Origin: Blastocatellia bacterium UBA7656
GTDB taxonomy: Bacteria > Acidobacteriota > Blastocatellia > UBA7656
Direction of reading: 5' to 3'
Length of the DNA: 23,962 nucleotides
Assembly: GCA_002483445.1 (NCBI GenBank)
Contig: DLHY01000066.1
Location: 1-23,962, forward strand
The notes beneath the pieces are model-generated. The model was given only the letters and a program-made list of their open reading frames with translations, did not search any database and was not told where the DNA came from. The first letter of the stretch is position 1; each line of letters opens with the position of its first letter. Of this stretch, positions 7,600 to 14,682 are shown piece after piece. A program made the position numbers and the translations under genes.

Positions 7600-7819
7600 T
7601 CACTCATCCTCCTTTCGACTTGCCGAAATCTCGCAGCGCTCGACTCCGGGATATAATTCGAGCAGTTACTTTTCATCGCCGGGATAATACCGGGCGCGTT
7701 CGTGATCCTCGCCCGGTTCAGATCGCCTGCGTACTCGTCATCTCTCTCGGTGATACCGTGTCATCATCTTGCAATCATAAAAGCTCCTTTCCTTCAGTTG
7801 CCCGCCACCCGCGCCTGAG

Positions 7820-10330
7820 TCAATCGAAGCTCCAGCGAATCAGGTAGGAGAACTTGATAAAGAATGTGCGGCGGTTGCGGTGAAAACCCGGCTCGAAGCG
7901 ACCGGTCAACGGGCTGAAGCCTCTGAAGTTCAAATCATCATTGTAGCCTGCGTAAAATGCCGTCCCCGGATTGGGCGTCCAGCCGAACAGAAACTGCCCG
8001 CTCACATTCGACTTCAGCGTGTCGTAATCCGCGCGCGCTCTCGCAAAGATGAAGCGCGTGAAATAATAATTCGCGCGCAACGAATAGATTTCCTGGTCGA
8101 AGGCCGTCCGTCCGGTATCGTTTCGGACCAGATTGCTCTTGGTGTAAGCGAGCGAAAGGCGCAGCGTATCAGTCGGCTGATAGGCGGCAGAAGCTGTCGC
8201 CTGTAAAGCCCTGCCGGGACCGGGATCAAGCGGCGCATTCGGGTCCGACAGCGCCGCAGGGCTTACGCGCGGGAAGCGGGGTCCGGCTCCGAAATCGTAG
8301 TCCCAAAAGTCCCACGTGTTGTCGATCAGTATGTTGAATGAATACTTCTTGCTCGGCGCTGTGCCTGCTTCCAGGGTGAAACCCTTGTAAACATCTCTTC
8401 GCTCGGACTCACCCGCGAATGCGCCTGTGCGCGTGAGGGTTCGCTTCGCCCCGAACTCTTCTTCAAAGAGCCGCGTGTAATCCCTGTATGCAAAAAAGTT
8501 GATAAAGGTCCGACGCTTGAAGTTCAAAAAGATTCGCGGATAGTTGTACGAGTAATTCATACGCCCCTGCCAGTCGCCCTGCACAAAGTAGGTGTATAAC
8601 AAGCTCCAGGAGATGAGCGTAGAATCCTGTTTAGGCTCTGAGTTGTAACGCGCGAATATGGACCACTGGTTGATATTTGTGCGCTCTGTAAATCCGACAT
8701 CCGCCCTGTAATCGGGCGTGTATCCCTCGCCTGTGAGCAGCACGTTCAAGTGCCGCCCCGTCTTGCCAAGTTCGACGAAGTAACCAAAGCCATCTCCCGT
8801 GCGGTAGATGTTTTTGTCTTCATCCGGGCTGTAGAAGTAACGCCGCGAGGTCGTGCCTAGCAGTTGAAAAGTCAGGAAGGCATCCGGGCTGACGCTGATG
8901 CGCCCGTCGATGCCTGTGAGTTGATTGTGCCTCTCGATGAAGTTATAGCTTGTGGCAATCACGCCGAGACTCGATAGCTCGCCAACGTCACGCCTGACGC
9001 GCAGCACGCCTATGTGAGCGTTTTTGTCGATTAATCTTTCAATCTCAGGCCGCTGCTGCGGGTCTGCGCGCTCTTCCTCACTGAAGTTGCCCGGCGCTCT
9101 ATCGCTCGCCAGCATCAGGCCGAAACTCGTGCGTCCGCGCTTGCCCGAAAGCTTCATCGCCACATCGGGGTCAATAATCGTGCGCGTATGAACGGCCTGA
9201 AGCGGCGTGCGGAAGATGTCTATTCCTTCGAGGAAGAACGGGCGCTTCTCTTCGAAAAAGAGCGGGAAGCGTTGATTGGCGGTGATCTGCGGCTGATCAG
9301 CTTCGACTTCCGCAAAGTCAGGATTTACAGCCAGGTCGAGTGCGACGCTCGGCGTCAATGTCAGTTTCGCCGTCACTCCAAGATCGGCAGCGACGGGTTG
9401 ATTGACCAGACGCCCCGGATCGTCAGGCGCAGGGCCTGTGGCCATTACCGAGTGTGGCAGTGTGCTCACGCGGCGGCCCGTTTCCGAGATCGTCAGCACG
9501 GGTATGATTTCAAGCGTGCGCTCGGTCGCAATATTTTCCAACCCCGTGATCTGTCCGGCCTGCGCGAGGAATCTGGCCCTCACTTCCCTGCCGCTCACCT
9601 TGCCCATCCTTGCTTTGTCGCGGCGCAGAGGCATCCAGGAATTCTCTTCGTCGAGGTGTTTGATCTGCCGCAGCACATGAACGCCCCATAGCTTTCCTTT
9701 GCCCGCTTCGTAACGCAGCGACTTGAACGGAATCGCCACCTCGATCGAGTATCCGTTCCCGTCGATCACTCCCTTCGACTGCATTACTATGTCGAAGCTG
9801 AAATCAGTCTCGTTGCCTTCGACATAGATGCCGTCCTGTTGCACACCCAGCGGATTGAACATCAGGACGTAGGCCCTGCGCCGGTCATTGAAGGTGTCCA
9901 GGTAAACGGCTACCGTATCATCGCTTGTGATGCTGTCGCGTCTGGCAACGGTCGCGCGAATCTTGTCTGGATTATCGAAGGCGCGAATCCCCAGATAGAG
10001 AGAGTTGCTGTCGTATCCGATCAGCACTTCCGTCTGGTATGTCGGCGCGATGTTGTCTCCCGGCTCGGTCTGCCGGAAACCGACAAGACGAGCCGCCTTC
10101 TGCCACACCTCTTCGTCAAGGTTGCCGTCAATAGTCGGCGCTGAATCAAACTGCGCCAGAGGCACGATCCGCGCTTCGTTGACCGGCGAGCCGACCTTCT
10201 GTCTGCGAAAATGCTCGCCGACATCCGCCAGAGCCTGCGCCTGTGCTTCCGGCACCCACACCCACCCGAATAAAACGACGCTCACAAGCATCCTGACACA
10301 CAACCGCCCACTCCCGCACTTGACCCGCAT
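7820..10330 (-). CDS. DUF5916 protein with N-terminal CBM9-like domain, probable outer-membrane barrel
   Basis: The protein has 836 residues from the ATG at 10330, which is favoured over the ATG at 10345 because AAAGGA sits 6 nt upstream. A signal peptide ends near AQAQA (about residues 29-33). Residues about 57-230 form a CBM9/DOMON-like domain that starts with APTIDGNLDEEVW. The rest matches DUF5916: many short amphipathic strands with aromatic girdles, ending FIKFSYLIRWSFD with a C-terminal aromatic plus acidic residue, which suggests a beta-barrel in the outer membrane. Ligand and role are unknown; members are often annotated as carbohydrate-binding family 9 proteins. The gene has its own near-consensus promoter overlain by GTAACC/GGTTAC sites and is divergent from a CGNR-type regulator, which probably controls it. 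Confidence 0.9.
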   Translation of the reverse strand: MRVKCGSGRLCVRMLVSVVLFGWVWVPEAQAQALADVGEHFRRQKVGSPVNEARIVPLAQFDSAPTIDGNLDEEVWQKAARLVGFRQTEPGDNIAPTYQTEVLIGYDSNSLYLGIRAFDNPDKIRATVARRDSITSDDTVAVYLDTFNDRRRAYVLMFNPLGVQQDGIYVEGNETDFSFDIVMQSKGVIDGNGYSIEVAIPFKSLRYEAGKGKLWGVHVLRQIKHLDEENSWMPLRRDKARMGKVSGREVRARFLAQAGQITGLENIATERTLEIIPVLTISETGRRVSTLPHSVMATGPAPDDPGRLVNQPVAADLGVTAKLTLTPSVALDLAVNPDFAEVEADQPQITANQRFPLFFEEKRPFFLEGIDIFRTPLQAVHTRTIIDPDVAMKLSGKRGRTSFGLMLASDRAPGNFSEEERADPQQRPEIERLIDKNAHIGVLRVRRDVGELSSLGVIATSYNFIERHNQLTGIDGRISVSPDAFLTFQLLGTTSRRYFYSPDEDKNIYRTGDGFGYFVELGKTGRHLNVLLTGEGYTPDYRADVGFTERTNINQWSIFARYNSEPKQDSTLISWSLLYTYFVQGDWQGRMNYSYNYPRIFLNFKRRTFINFFAYRDYTRLFEEEFGAKRTLTRTGAFAGESERRDVYKGFTLEAGTAPSKKYSFNILIDNTWDFWDYDFGAGPRFPRVSPAALSDPNAPLDPGPGRALQATASAAYQPTDTLRLSLAYTKSNLVRNDTGRTAFDQEIYSLRANYYFTRFIFARARADYDTLKSNVSGQFLFGWTPNPGTAFYAGYNDDLNFRGFSPLTGRFEPGFHRNRRTFFIKFSYLIRWSFD

Positions 10331-10373
10331 ATCTCGTCCTTTCATCTTCCGGATTGAAGTTGACGAACAGCGA

Positions 10374-10450
10374 GTAACCGGTTACACTGCCTTTACGGGT
10401 TACAGAATAAAATAAACCGCGTAACCTGTCAAACTGATTTTAATAGTTAC
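10374..10450. promoter_or_regulatory. Operator array of GTAACC/GGTTAC half-sites
   Basis: A perfect 12-bp palindrome GTAACCGGTTAC lies at 10374-10385. Further half-sites are GGTTAC 10398-10403, GTAACC 10421-10426 and the near-match AGTTAC 10445-10450. All fall in the 134-bp gap between the DUF5916 gene and the divergent CGNR regulator. Relative to the DUF5916 promoter they lie downstream of the start point, next to the -10, in the spacer beside the -35, and just upstream of the -35. This placement suits repression, probably by the adjacent regulator, and may also allow autoregulation. Confidence 0.7.
10404..10432 (-). promoter_or_regulatory. Sigma-70 type promoter of the DUF5916 gene
   Basis: On the minus strand TTGACA (10432-10427) is followed after exactly 17 bp by TATTCT (10409-10404). 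A start near 10397 would give a leader of about 67 nt to the ATG at 10330. Two GGTTAC-type half-sites abut its -35 and -10 boxes. Confidence 0.7.
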
Positions 10451-10464
10451 TCTGAGAAATACGC

Positions 10465-11130
10465 ATGAAGCTGAGGGAGAGGCCCATTGCGAAGGCGAAG
10501 ATGATCGGAGGGCGGCTGTGTCTGGATTTTGCAAACACGGTCGGAGGCCGCCGACTTGCTTCGACTTCTGAAAAAAAGGGCGGGACCGATTACGTCGTGC
10601 GTGAAGACCGGCTCACAGACTACTTCGACCTTCTGGCCTGGAGTCTGCGTGCAGGGCTATTGACCGATGCGGACGCAAACAGGCTGATGCGCGAAGCGAG
10701 GAGGCGCGAAGAGGCGGCGGCAGCGGTGTGGAAGCGGGCGATCAAACTGCGCGAAGCGATCTATCGCATCTCTGCGGAGATAGCGGGCGGGAAGCAGCCG
10801 CGCGGTGACGACATCGAGATTTTGAATCAGGAACTCGCAGTCGCGCATGGCCGCGTGAGATTAGCATTAGGCGAAGAAAGTCAATTCTTATGGGAATGGA
10901 TCGACGCGAAAGAGGCGCTCGATCAGACGCTCTGGCGGATTGCGGATTCAGCCGCAGAGATGCTGACGGCAGAAGATATGACGCGCCTTCGCCAATGCGG
11001 CGGCGAGGATTGCGGCTGGCTCTTTGAGGACACGAGCCGCAATCGCAGCCGCCAATGGTGCGTAATGAAGGATTGCGGCAATGTGGCGAAGGTGCGCCGT
11101 TTTCGCTCGCGATTGCGTAAAACAAAATAG
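10465..11130 (+). CDS. ABATE/CGNR zinc-finger transcriptional regulator
   Basis: The protein has 221 residues. The N-terminal ABATE-type domain (about 10-165) carries the usual GGRLCLDFANTV opening and a helical body. The C-terminal CGNR zinc finger has Cys178, Cys183, Cys199 and Cys204 as likely zinc ligands (CGGEDC and WCVMKDC), followed by a basic tail (VRRFRSRLRK) suited to DNA contact. The name-giving CGNR motif is CGNV here: residue 207 is Val (codon GTG). The proteins are regarded as transcription factors, and the ABATE domain is thought to bind a stress signal or small ligand. Only a weak ribosome site precedes the ATG. It is divergent from the DUF5916 gene, and the shared region contains the GTAACC array, its most likely target. 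Confidence 0.9.
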   Translation: MKLRERPIAKAKMIGGRLCLDFANTVGGRRLASTSEKKGGTDYVVREDRLTDYFDLLAWSLRAGLLTDADANRLMREARRREEAAAAVWKRAIKLREAIYRISAEIAGGKQPRGDDIEILNQELAVAHGRVRLALGEESQFLWEWIDAKEALDQTLWRIADSAAEMLTAEDMTRLRQCGGEDCGWLFEDTSRNRSRQWCVMKDCGNVAKVRRFRSRLRKTK

Positions 11131-11189
11131 CAGGTGACTGCGAATGAAACGTTGTCCGTCAGGCGCAGGCAATTTGGTTTCGAGTCCGT

Positions 11190-11618
11190 TCACTCGATGG
11201 CTCCGAGTTGTTTCATCAATCCGAAATTATCCCAGTTCACCCGCTCCTCGATTATTTTGCCGTTGGCGATGAGCGAGATGGAGATGCCTGACGAGGTGAT
11301 CGCTTTTCCAGTCGGAGCTATGCCCTGAAGCTCGCCTCTGTGCGTGCCGCTTGAACTCCACCGCATCACGACCTTCTCTCCTTCAACGATGATGTCTTCA
11401 ATCGTGATATGCAGATCAGGAAAGGCTGCGCGGTACAAGGCGGCCTGTTGTTTCAAATTCTCCAGCCCGGTTGCGAGATTCGGTGTCGCCGGGTCATGGC
11501 GCACACAGTTGGCGTCGTAAATCTCTTCGACCGCCGCCAGATTTCCTTTATTCCATATCTCATCGATTGCGCGGCGGACGATAGCCTTGTTGTGTTCGGG
11601 TGTCGGCGCTGCTGACAT
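11190..11618 (-). CDS. SnoaL-like ester cyclase family protein
   Basis: The protein has 142 residues in the SnoaL-like branch of the NTF2-like alpha+beta barrel fold. Typical features are the N-terminal helix with IDEIWNKGNL, the stretch EIYDANCVRHDP, AFPDLHITIEDIIVEGEKVVMRW, then GTHRGELQGIAPTGK and the ending ERVNWDNFGLMKQLGA. Proteins of this kind are often annotated as ester cyclase or predicted polyketide cyclase, but most have no known substrate, and no polyketide genes lie nearby, so the name describes the fold only. AAGGAG lies 8 nt before the ATG. It converges with the CGNR regulator across a 59-bp gap in which I see no clear terminator. Confidence 0.9.
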   Translation of the reverse strand: MSAAPTPEHNKAIVRRAIDEIWNKGNLAAVEEIYDANCVRHDPATPNLATGLENLKQQAALYRAAFPDLHITIEDIIVEGEKVVMRWSSSGTHRGELQGIAPTGKAITSSGISISLIANGKIIEERVNWDNFGLMKQLGAIE

Positions 11619-11801
11619 ACTCGTTTCTCCTTTTACTCTCTATGTCTGAGGATTGCGGGGAAACATCTGCCGTTCGGTCTTATCTGGCGAATGGCAAATG
11701 CTGATAGACCCTTTTGATGAGCAGTCGCTTGTCAGAATTTCAATTTCAATCGGGCCGTGCGATGAGGCTGTTTTACTCCTCAAGACTGTGAATGTCAACG
11801 G

Positions 11802-11936
11802 AAACAGGGAACAGGTGACAGGGAACAGGCGATGAGAGATTAGAAAGCATCGACATCTCAGGAGCCTCTTCAACCTGTCACCTGTTCCCTGTCACCTGTT
11901 CCCTGTTCCCTGTCACCTGTCACCTGTCACCTGTCA
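11802..11936. repeat. Inverted array of 7-bp repeats (element B)
   Basis: The right arm (11874-11936) is nine perfect consecutive heptamers of two types, A = CCTGTCA and B = CCTGTTC, in the order A B A B B A A A A. The left arm (11802-11829) holds reverse-complement units: AAACAGG, GAACAGG, TGACAGG, GAACAGG. Bases 11809-11829 are a perfect 21-bp reverse complement of 11881-11901, separated by 51 nt. The left arm is followed by GATGAGAGATTA (11831-11842), nearly the same motif as in element A. The next, decayed unit after 11936 contains the stop codon of the minus-strand gene (11938-11940). The remaining gap bases, 11619-11801, hold no supported gene. Confidence 0.95.
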
Positions 11937-11937
11937 C

Positions 11938-14136
11938 CTACCGAACCGCCTGCGCTTTGCTCGTTCCCACGTTGAGGCTCGAATCCGCGCAGCGGAACGC
12001 TATGACGTGCGGGCCTGCGGTGTTGAGATTGACCTTTACGCGAAAACTTTCGCGCGCAGAATCGGCTATTCCGTCTGTGGGAAAGACCAGAGTCCACGGG
12101 CCTCCATCGAGGCTGTACTCGCCTCTGATGACGCGGCCCGTCGCGTCGGCAACCTCGAATGTCACCTCTGCCGTCTGCCCTGTGACTGAAGGCCCCACGA
12201 CCCGTATCGCGGGAGGCGTATTGTCAAGCTCTACGGCGTCGGTCATCTCTTCTCCGGTCATCGCCATATCGAGCGGATTCGATGGCGAATCGCTCGCTTC
12301 GACCTTGAAGAGGTATGCGCCGTCAGGCAATCGACTCGCGTCTATCGTGTAATAAAACTGCGTGACGTTATCGGCCAACAGATGCCACTGAGGTTCTTCG
12401 ACTGTTCGATAAAAAATTCTGTAGACGAGCGAATCGTCATTCGCGTCCGCAGCCTGCCATACAATCGTGCGCGCGCCCTTCTGATAGTAACGGCGCGGTG
12501 GCACGCTCGATATGATTCCGAATATCTGCGGATCAAGCCCCGAAGAAGCGACCGAAGGATCGACGGCAAGCGGCATCTCCTGCATCGCCACGCCCGCGGG
12601 AAACACAGTGAGCGAATTTATTTCAGGAGCCTGATTGCGCGGCAGGTATGCGATGACGACCGATTGCAGATGCGCGGCCTTATCAGAGGTCGTCTTACCT
12701 CTCGCCGTCGAAGATGAGCGAAGAGTTGCGCGCCATTGAATGAAGCGGGCGCGCGGGCTTGTCACCTGATCGCCCGACTGATTGCGATAAACGGCAGACC
12801 AGTCGCTCCACGTCGCATCGGGCGACTCGGTATTGCCTGTGCGCGTCTGAATTTCCACTCCGCCTCCGCGCCAGTTGATCGCGCCCCACTGCCCCGCAAA
12901 TCGAGTGTCGCGCACGGGCGAGGTGTAGGTGCCTTCGCTTACCGTTTCGCGCCCGATGCGATAGAGCCTTCCCAGATTGCTCGAAGTCGCATATAAGCTC
13001 TCGCCTGCCGTGATGAATGTCGAGGTCTGATCTTCGGGAGATTGAATCAAAAGAGTCTGCGCGCGAGTCGGAGAAACCGAATATATTCGCCCCTTGTTAT
13101 TGGTGCCGACCAATGCCTGTCCGTCTGCAAGCAGGCGGAGCGCGAAGCCTATGGAATCGGTCGCGCTCCACACGACATCGCTGCTTCCGTCGGCGCGTAT
13201 GCGAAAAAGCGCGCCCCGCGCATTATCTACACGGCTGCGCCCGCGCTGGGAATTATCGGAGGCTGACACGACTGTTGGCTGATCCTGATCATCGGTCGAA
13301 AGCGTGATGACTCCTTCGCTCGATAAGCTCGAAGTCGAAGAGACTCCCGCTGAAGATTGTCGCTGCGACTGCGCGTTTACCGCTAAGGCCATCACCGATC
13401 CATCCCCGGCGAGAGCGAGAGAGTGAATCTCCTGAAGGGGCGAATCGAAGAGCGCGAAAACTTTTCCGTCGGGCGAGATGCGCAGCACAAGCCCGCCGGG
13501 GTCTGTGCCTGCTATGAGATTCCCCCGATCCAGAATCAGAGAGACGATATTGTTTTCATTCGTATCGGCAAGCACATTTGCTTTGCCCTGCGGATCGATT
13601 TTGTAGATCACTCCCTTGTCGCCCGTCCCCGCATAAAGAGTCGAAGTCGCCGCGTCGAAGGCAAGCGACCATATATATTTGTCGGGCGGATCGTAAAAAG
13701 CCGCAGCGCGACCGTCGGGAGTGATTTTATAAATCTGACCGTCGGGAGAAGTGGCGGCATAGAGATTTCCCCCGGTGTCGGTCGTCATCGCGTAGACATC
13801 CAATTCGCCCGCGTCGTAGAGCAGTTTGCCTGCGCCCGACGGGTCGACTTTGAATATGCGTCCTTCGTGTCCCGTGCCGAGATAGATATTGCCTGCTGAG
13901 TCCGCGGCGCTCGACCAGATATAAGCTTCCTTCGTGTCATAGACGAGCGAGTAAGCGGGGGCAAGCTGAATCGCGCCGTTTTCGGCAATCGATACTCCAC
14001 GAGCGTCTCCTTTGACGACATCTTCCTGTTTTGAAATTTCCCAGAAGACGGGGCCACCTGAAAAAGCAAGCCCGGAGAGAGCCAGCATTAAAAGACCGGC
14101 TGCAAGGGCCGGACGAAAAAGTCTGAGGTTGAACAT
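11938..14136 (-). CDS. Secreted beta-propeller protein with C-terminal Ig-like region
   Basis: The protein has 732 residues from the ATG at 14136, which has AAGGAA upstream and gives a clean signal peptide (MFNLRLFRP, then a hydrophobic core to about residue 26). An in-frame ATG at 14178 overlaps the stop of the thioesterase gene as ATGA and would add 14 residues; coupling from there is possible. Residues about 60-400 contain repeated blade motifs of the type LYAGTGDKGVIYKIDPQG, a WD40/NHL-like propeller. Later regions look like beta-sandwich modules (for example NDDSLVYRIFYRTVEEPQWH, and a final module with AEVTFEVADATGRV). No enzyme motif is seen; a ligand-binding or surface role is inferred. 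Its stop codon lies inside the decayed edge of element B. Confidence 0.85.
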   Translation of the reverse strand: MFNLRLFRPALAAGLLMLALSGLAFSGGPVFWEISKQEDVVKGDARGVSIAENGAIQLAPAYSLVYDTKEAYIWSSAADSAGNIYLGTGHEGRIFKVDPSGAGKLLYDAGELDVYAMTTDTGGNLYAATSPDGQIYKITPDGRAAAFYDPPDKYIWSLAFDAATSTLYAGTGDKGVIYKIDPQGKANVLADTNENNIVSLILDRGNLIAGTDPGGLVLRISPDGKVFALFDSPLQEIHSLALAGDGSVMALAVNAQSQRQSSAGVSSTSSLSSEGVITLSTDDQDQPTVVSASDNSQRGRSRVDNARGALFRIRADGSSDVVWSATDSIGFALRLLADGQALVGTNNKGRIYSVSPTRAQTLLIQSPEDQTSTFITAGESLYATSSNLGRLYRIGRETVSEGTYTSPVRDTRFAGQWGAINWRGGGVEIQTRTGNTESPDATWSDWSAVYRNQSGDQVTSPRARFIQWRATLRSSSTARGKTTSDKAAHLQSVVIAYLPRNQAPEINSLTVFPAGVAMQEMPLAVDPSVASSGLDPQIFGIISSVPPRRYYQKGARTIVWQAADANDDSLVYRIFYRTVEEPQWHLLADNVTQFYYTIDASRLPDGAYLFKVEASDSPSNPLDMAMTGEEMTDAVELDNTPPAIRVVGPSVTGQTAEVTFEVADATGRVIRGEYSLDGGPWTLVFPTDGIADSARESFRVKVNLNTAGPHVIAFRCADSSLNVGTSKAQAVR

Positions 14137-14174
14137 CCCTTGATTCCTTTCAAAAAATCTTCCACCGGGTTGAG

Positions 14175-14570
14175 TCATGTTCTTTTGAAAATCGAGAAGG
14201 TGCCGAGCGCGCGGGCCACGAGGTGAGAACCGTTTCTCACATCAGATTCCATCACTGCGATGTCTTCCTCTTTGCTCAAGACCTTCGTTTCACATGTCAG
14301 GATACCCGATGTGACAGCTTTGAGGTAAACGATTTTGATCTCGATAGTAGCGCACACCTGGCCTTCATCGAGCAGCGAGTGCAGGGCCGCGCCCATCGCG
14401 GTATCGGCCATCGAGTAGACCACTCCGCCGTGAAGCACGCGATTAGGGTTCATCAACCGGTCGCTGACTTCGAGCGTACACTGGCTCACTCCGTCTTTTA
14501 CGGAGGTGAATCGAAGTCCGAGCAGTTCGACGAACGGACTTTTGCGTCTCGGTTCCTGAGTGTCAGTCAT
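14175..14570 (-). CDS. PaaI-family hotdog thioesterase
   Basis: The protein has 131 residues and a hotdog fold. The motif NPNRVLHGGVVYSMADTAMG (residues 41-60) is the PaaI/YbgC-type acyl-CoA thioesterase signature, with His47-Gly-Gly and Asp56 at the positions used for binding and hydrolysis. The C-terminal strands (ATIEIKIVYLKAV, LTCETKVLSKEEDIAVMESDV) fit the fold. The likely reaction is hydrolysis of an acyl- or aryl-CoA thioester; the substrate is not visible. AGGAAA precedes the ATG. Downstream is the beta-propeller gene, either overlapping by ATGA or 38 bp away, so co-transcription is likely although the functions do not obviously match. It is divergent from the sensor kinase gene. Confidence 0.92.
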   Translation of the reverse strand: MTDTQEPRRKSPFVELLGLRFTSVKDGVSQCTLEVSDRLMNPNRVLHGGVVYSMADTAMGAALHSLLDEGQVCATIEIKIVYLKAVTSGILTCETKVLSKEEDIAVMESDVRNGSHLVARALGTFSIFKRT

Positions 14571-14590
14571 ATCTGTTTCCTGAGCGGATC

Positions 14591-14599
14591 ATTTTATCA
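14591..14599 (-). promoter_or_regulatory. Candidate extended -10 for the thioesterase gene
   Basis: TGATAAAAT on the minus strand lies about 20 nt before the ATG at 14570, with no clear -35. It is nearly identical to the candidate element upstream of hutU (TGCTAAAAT). Confidence 0.35.
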
Positions 14600-14682
14600 T
14601 CATCGCGTTTGAAGTCCGGAGCTTTGCCTTGCAATTAAAGCGCGCATTGCCAATTCATCAAGCCGATTGTAAGGTATCGGTC

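Noticed and set aside
11874..11936. Heptamer run as a CRISPR array
   Set aside because: Units are 7 bp and directly adjacent with no spacers, and no cas genes are present.
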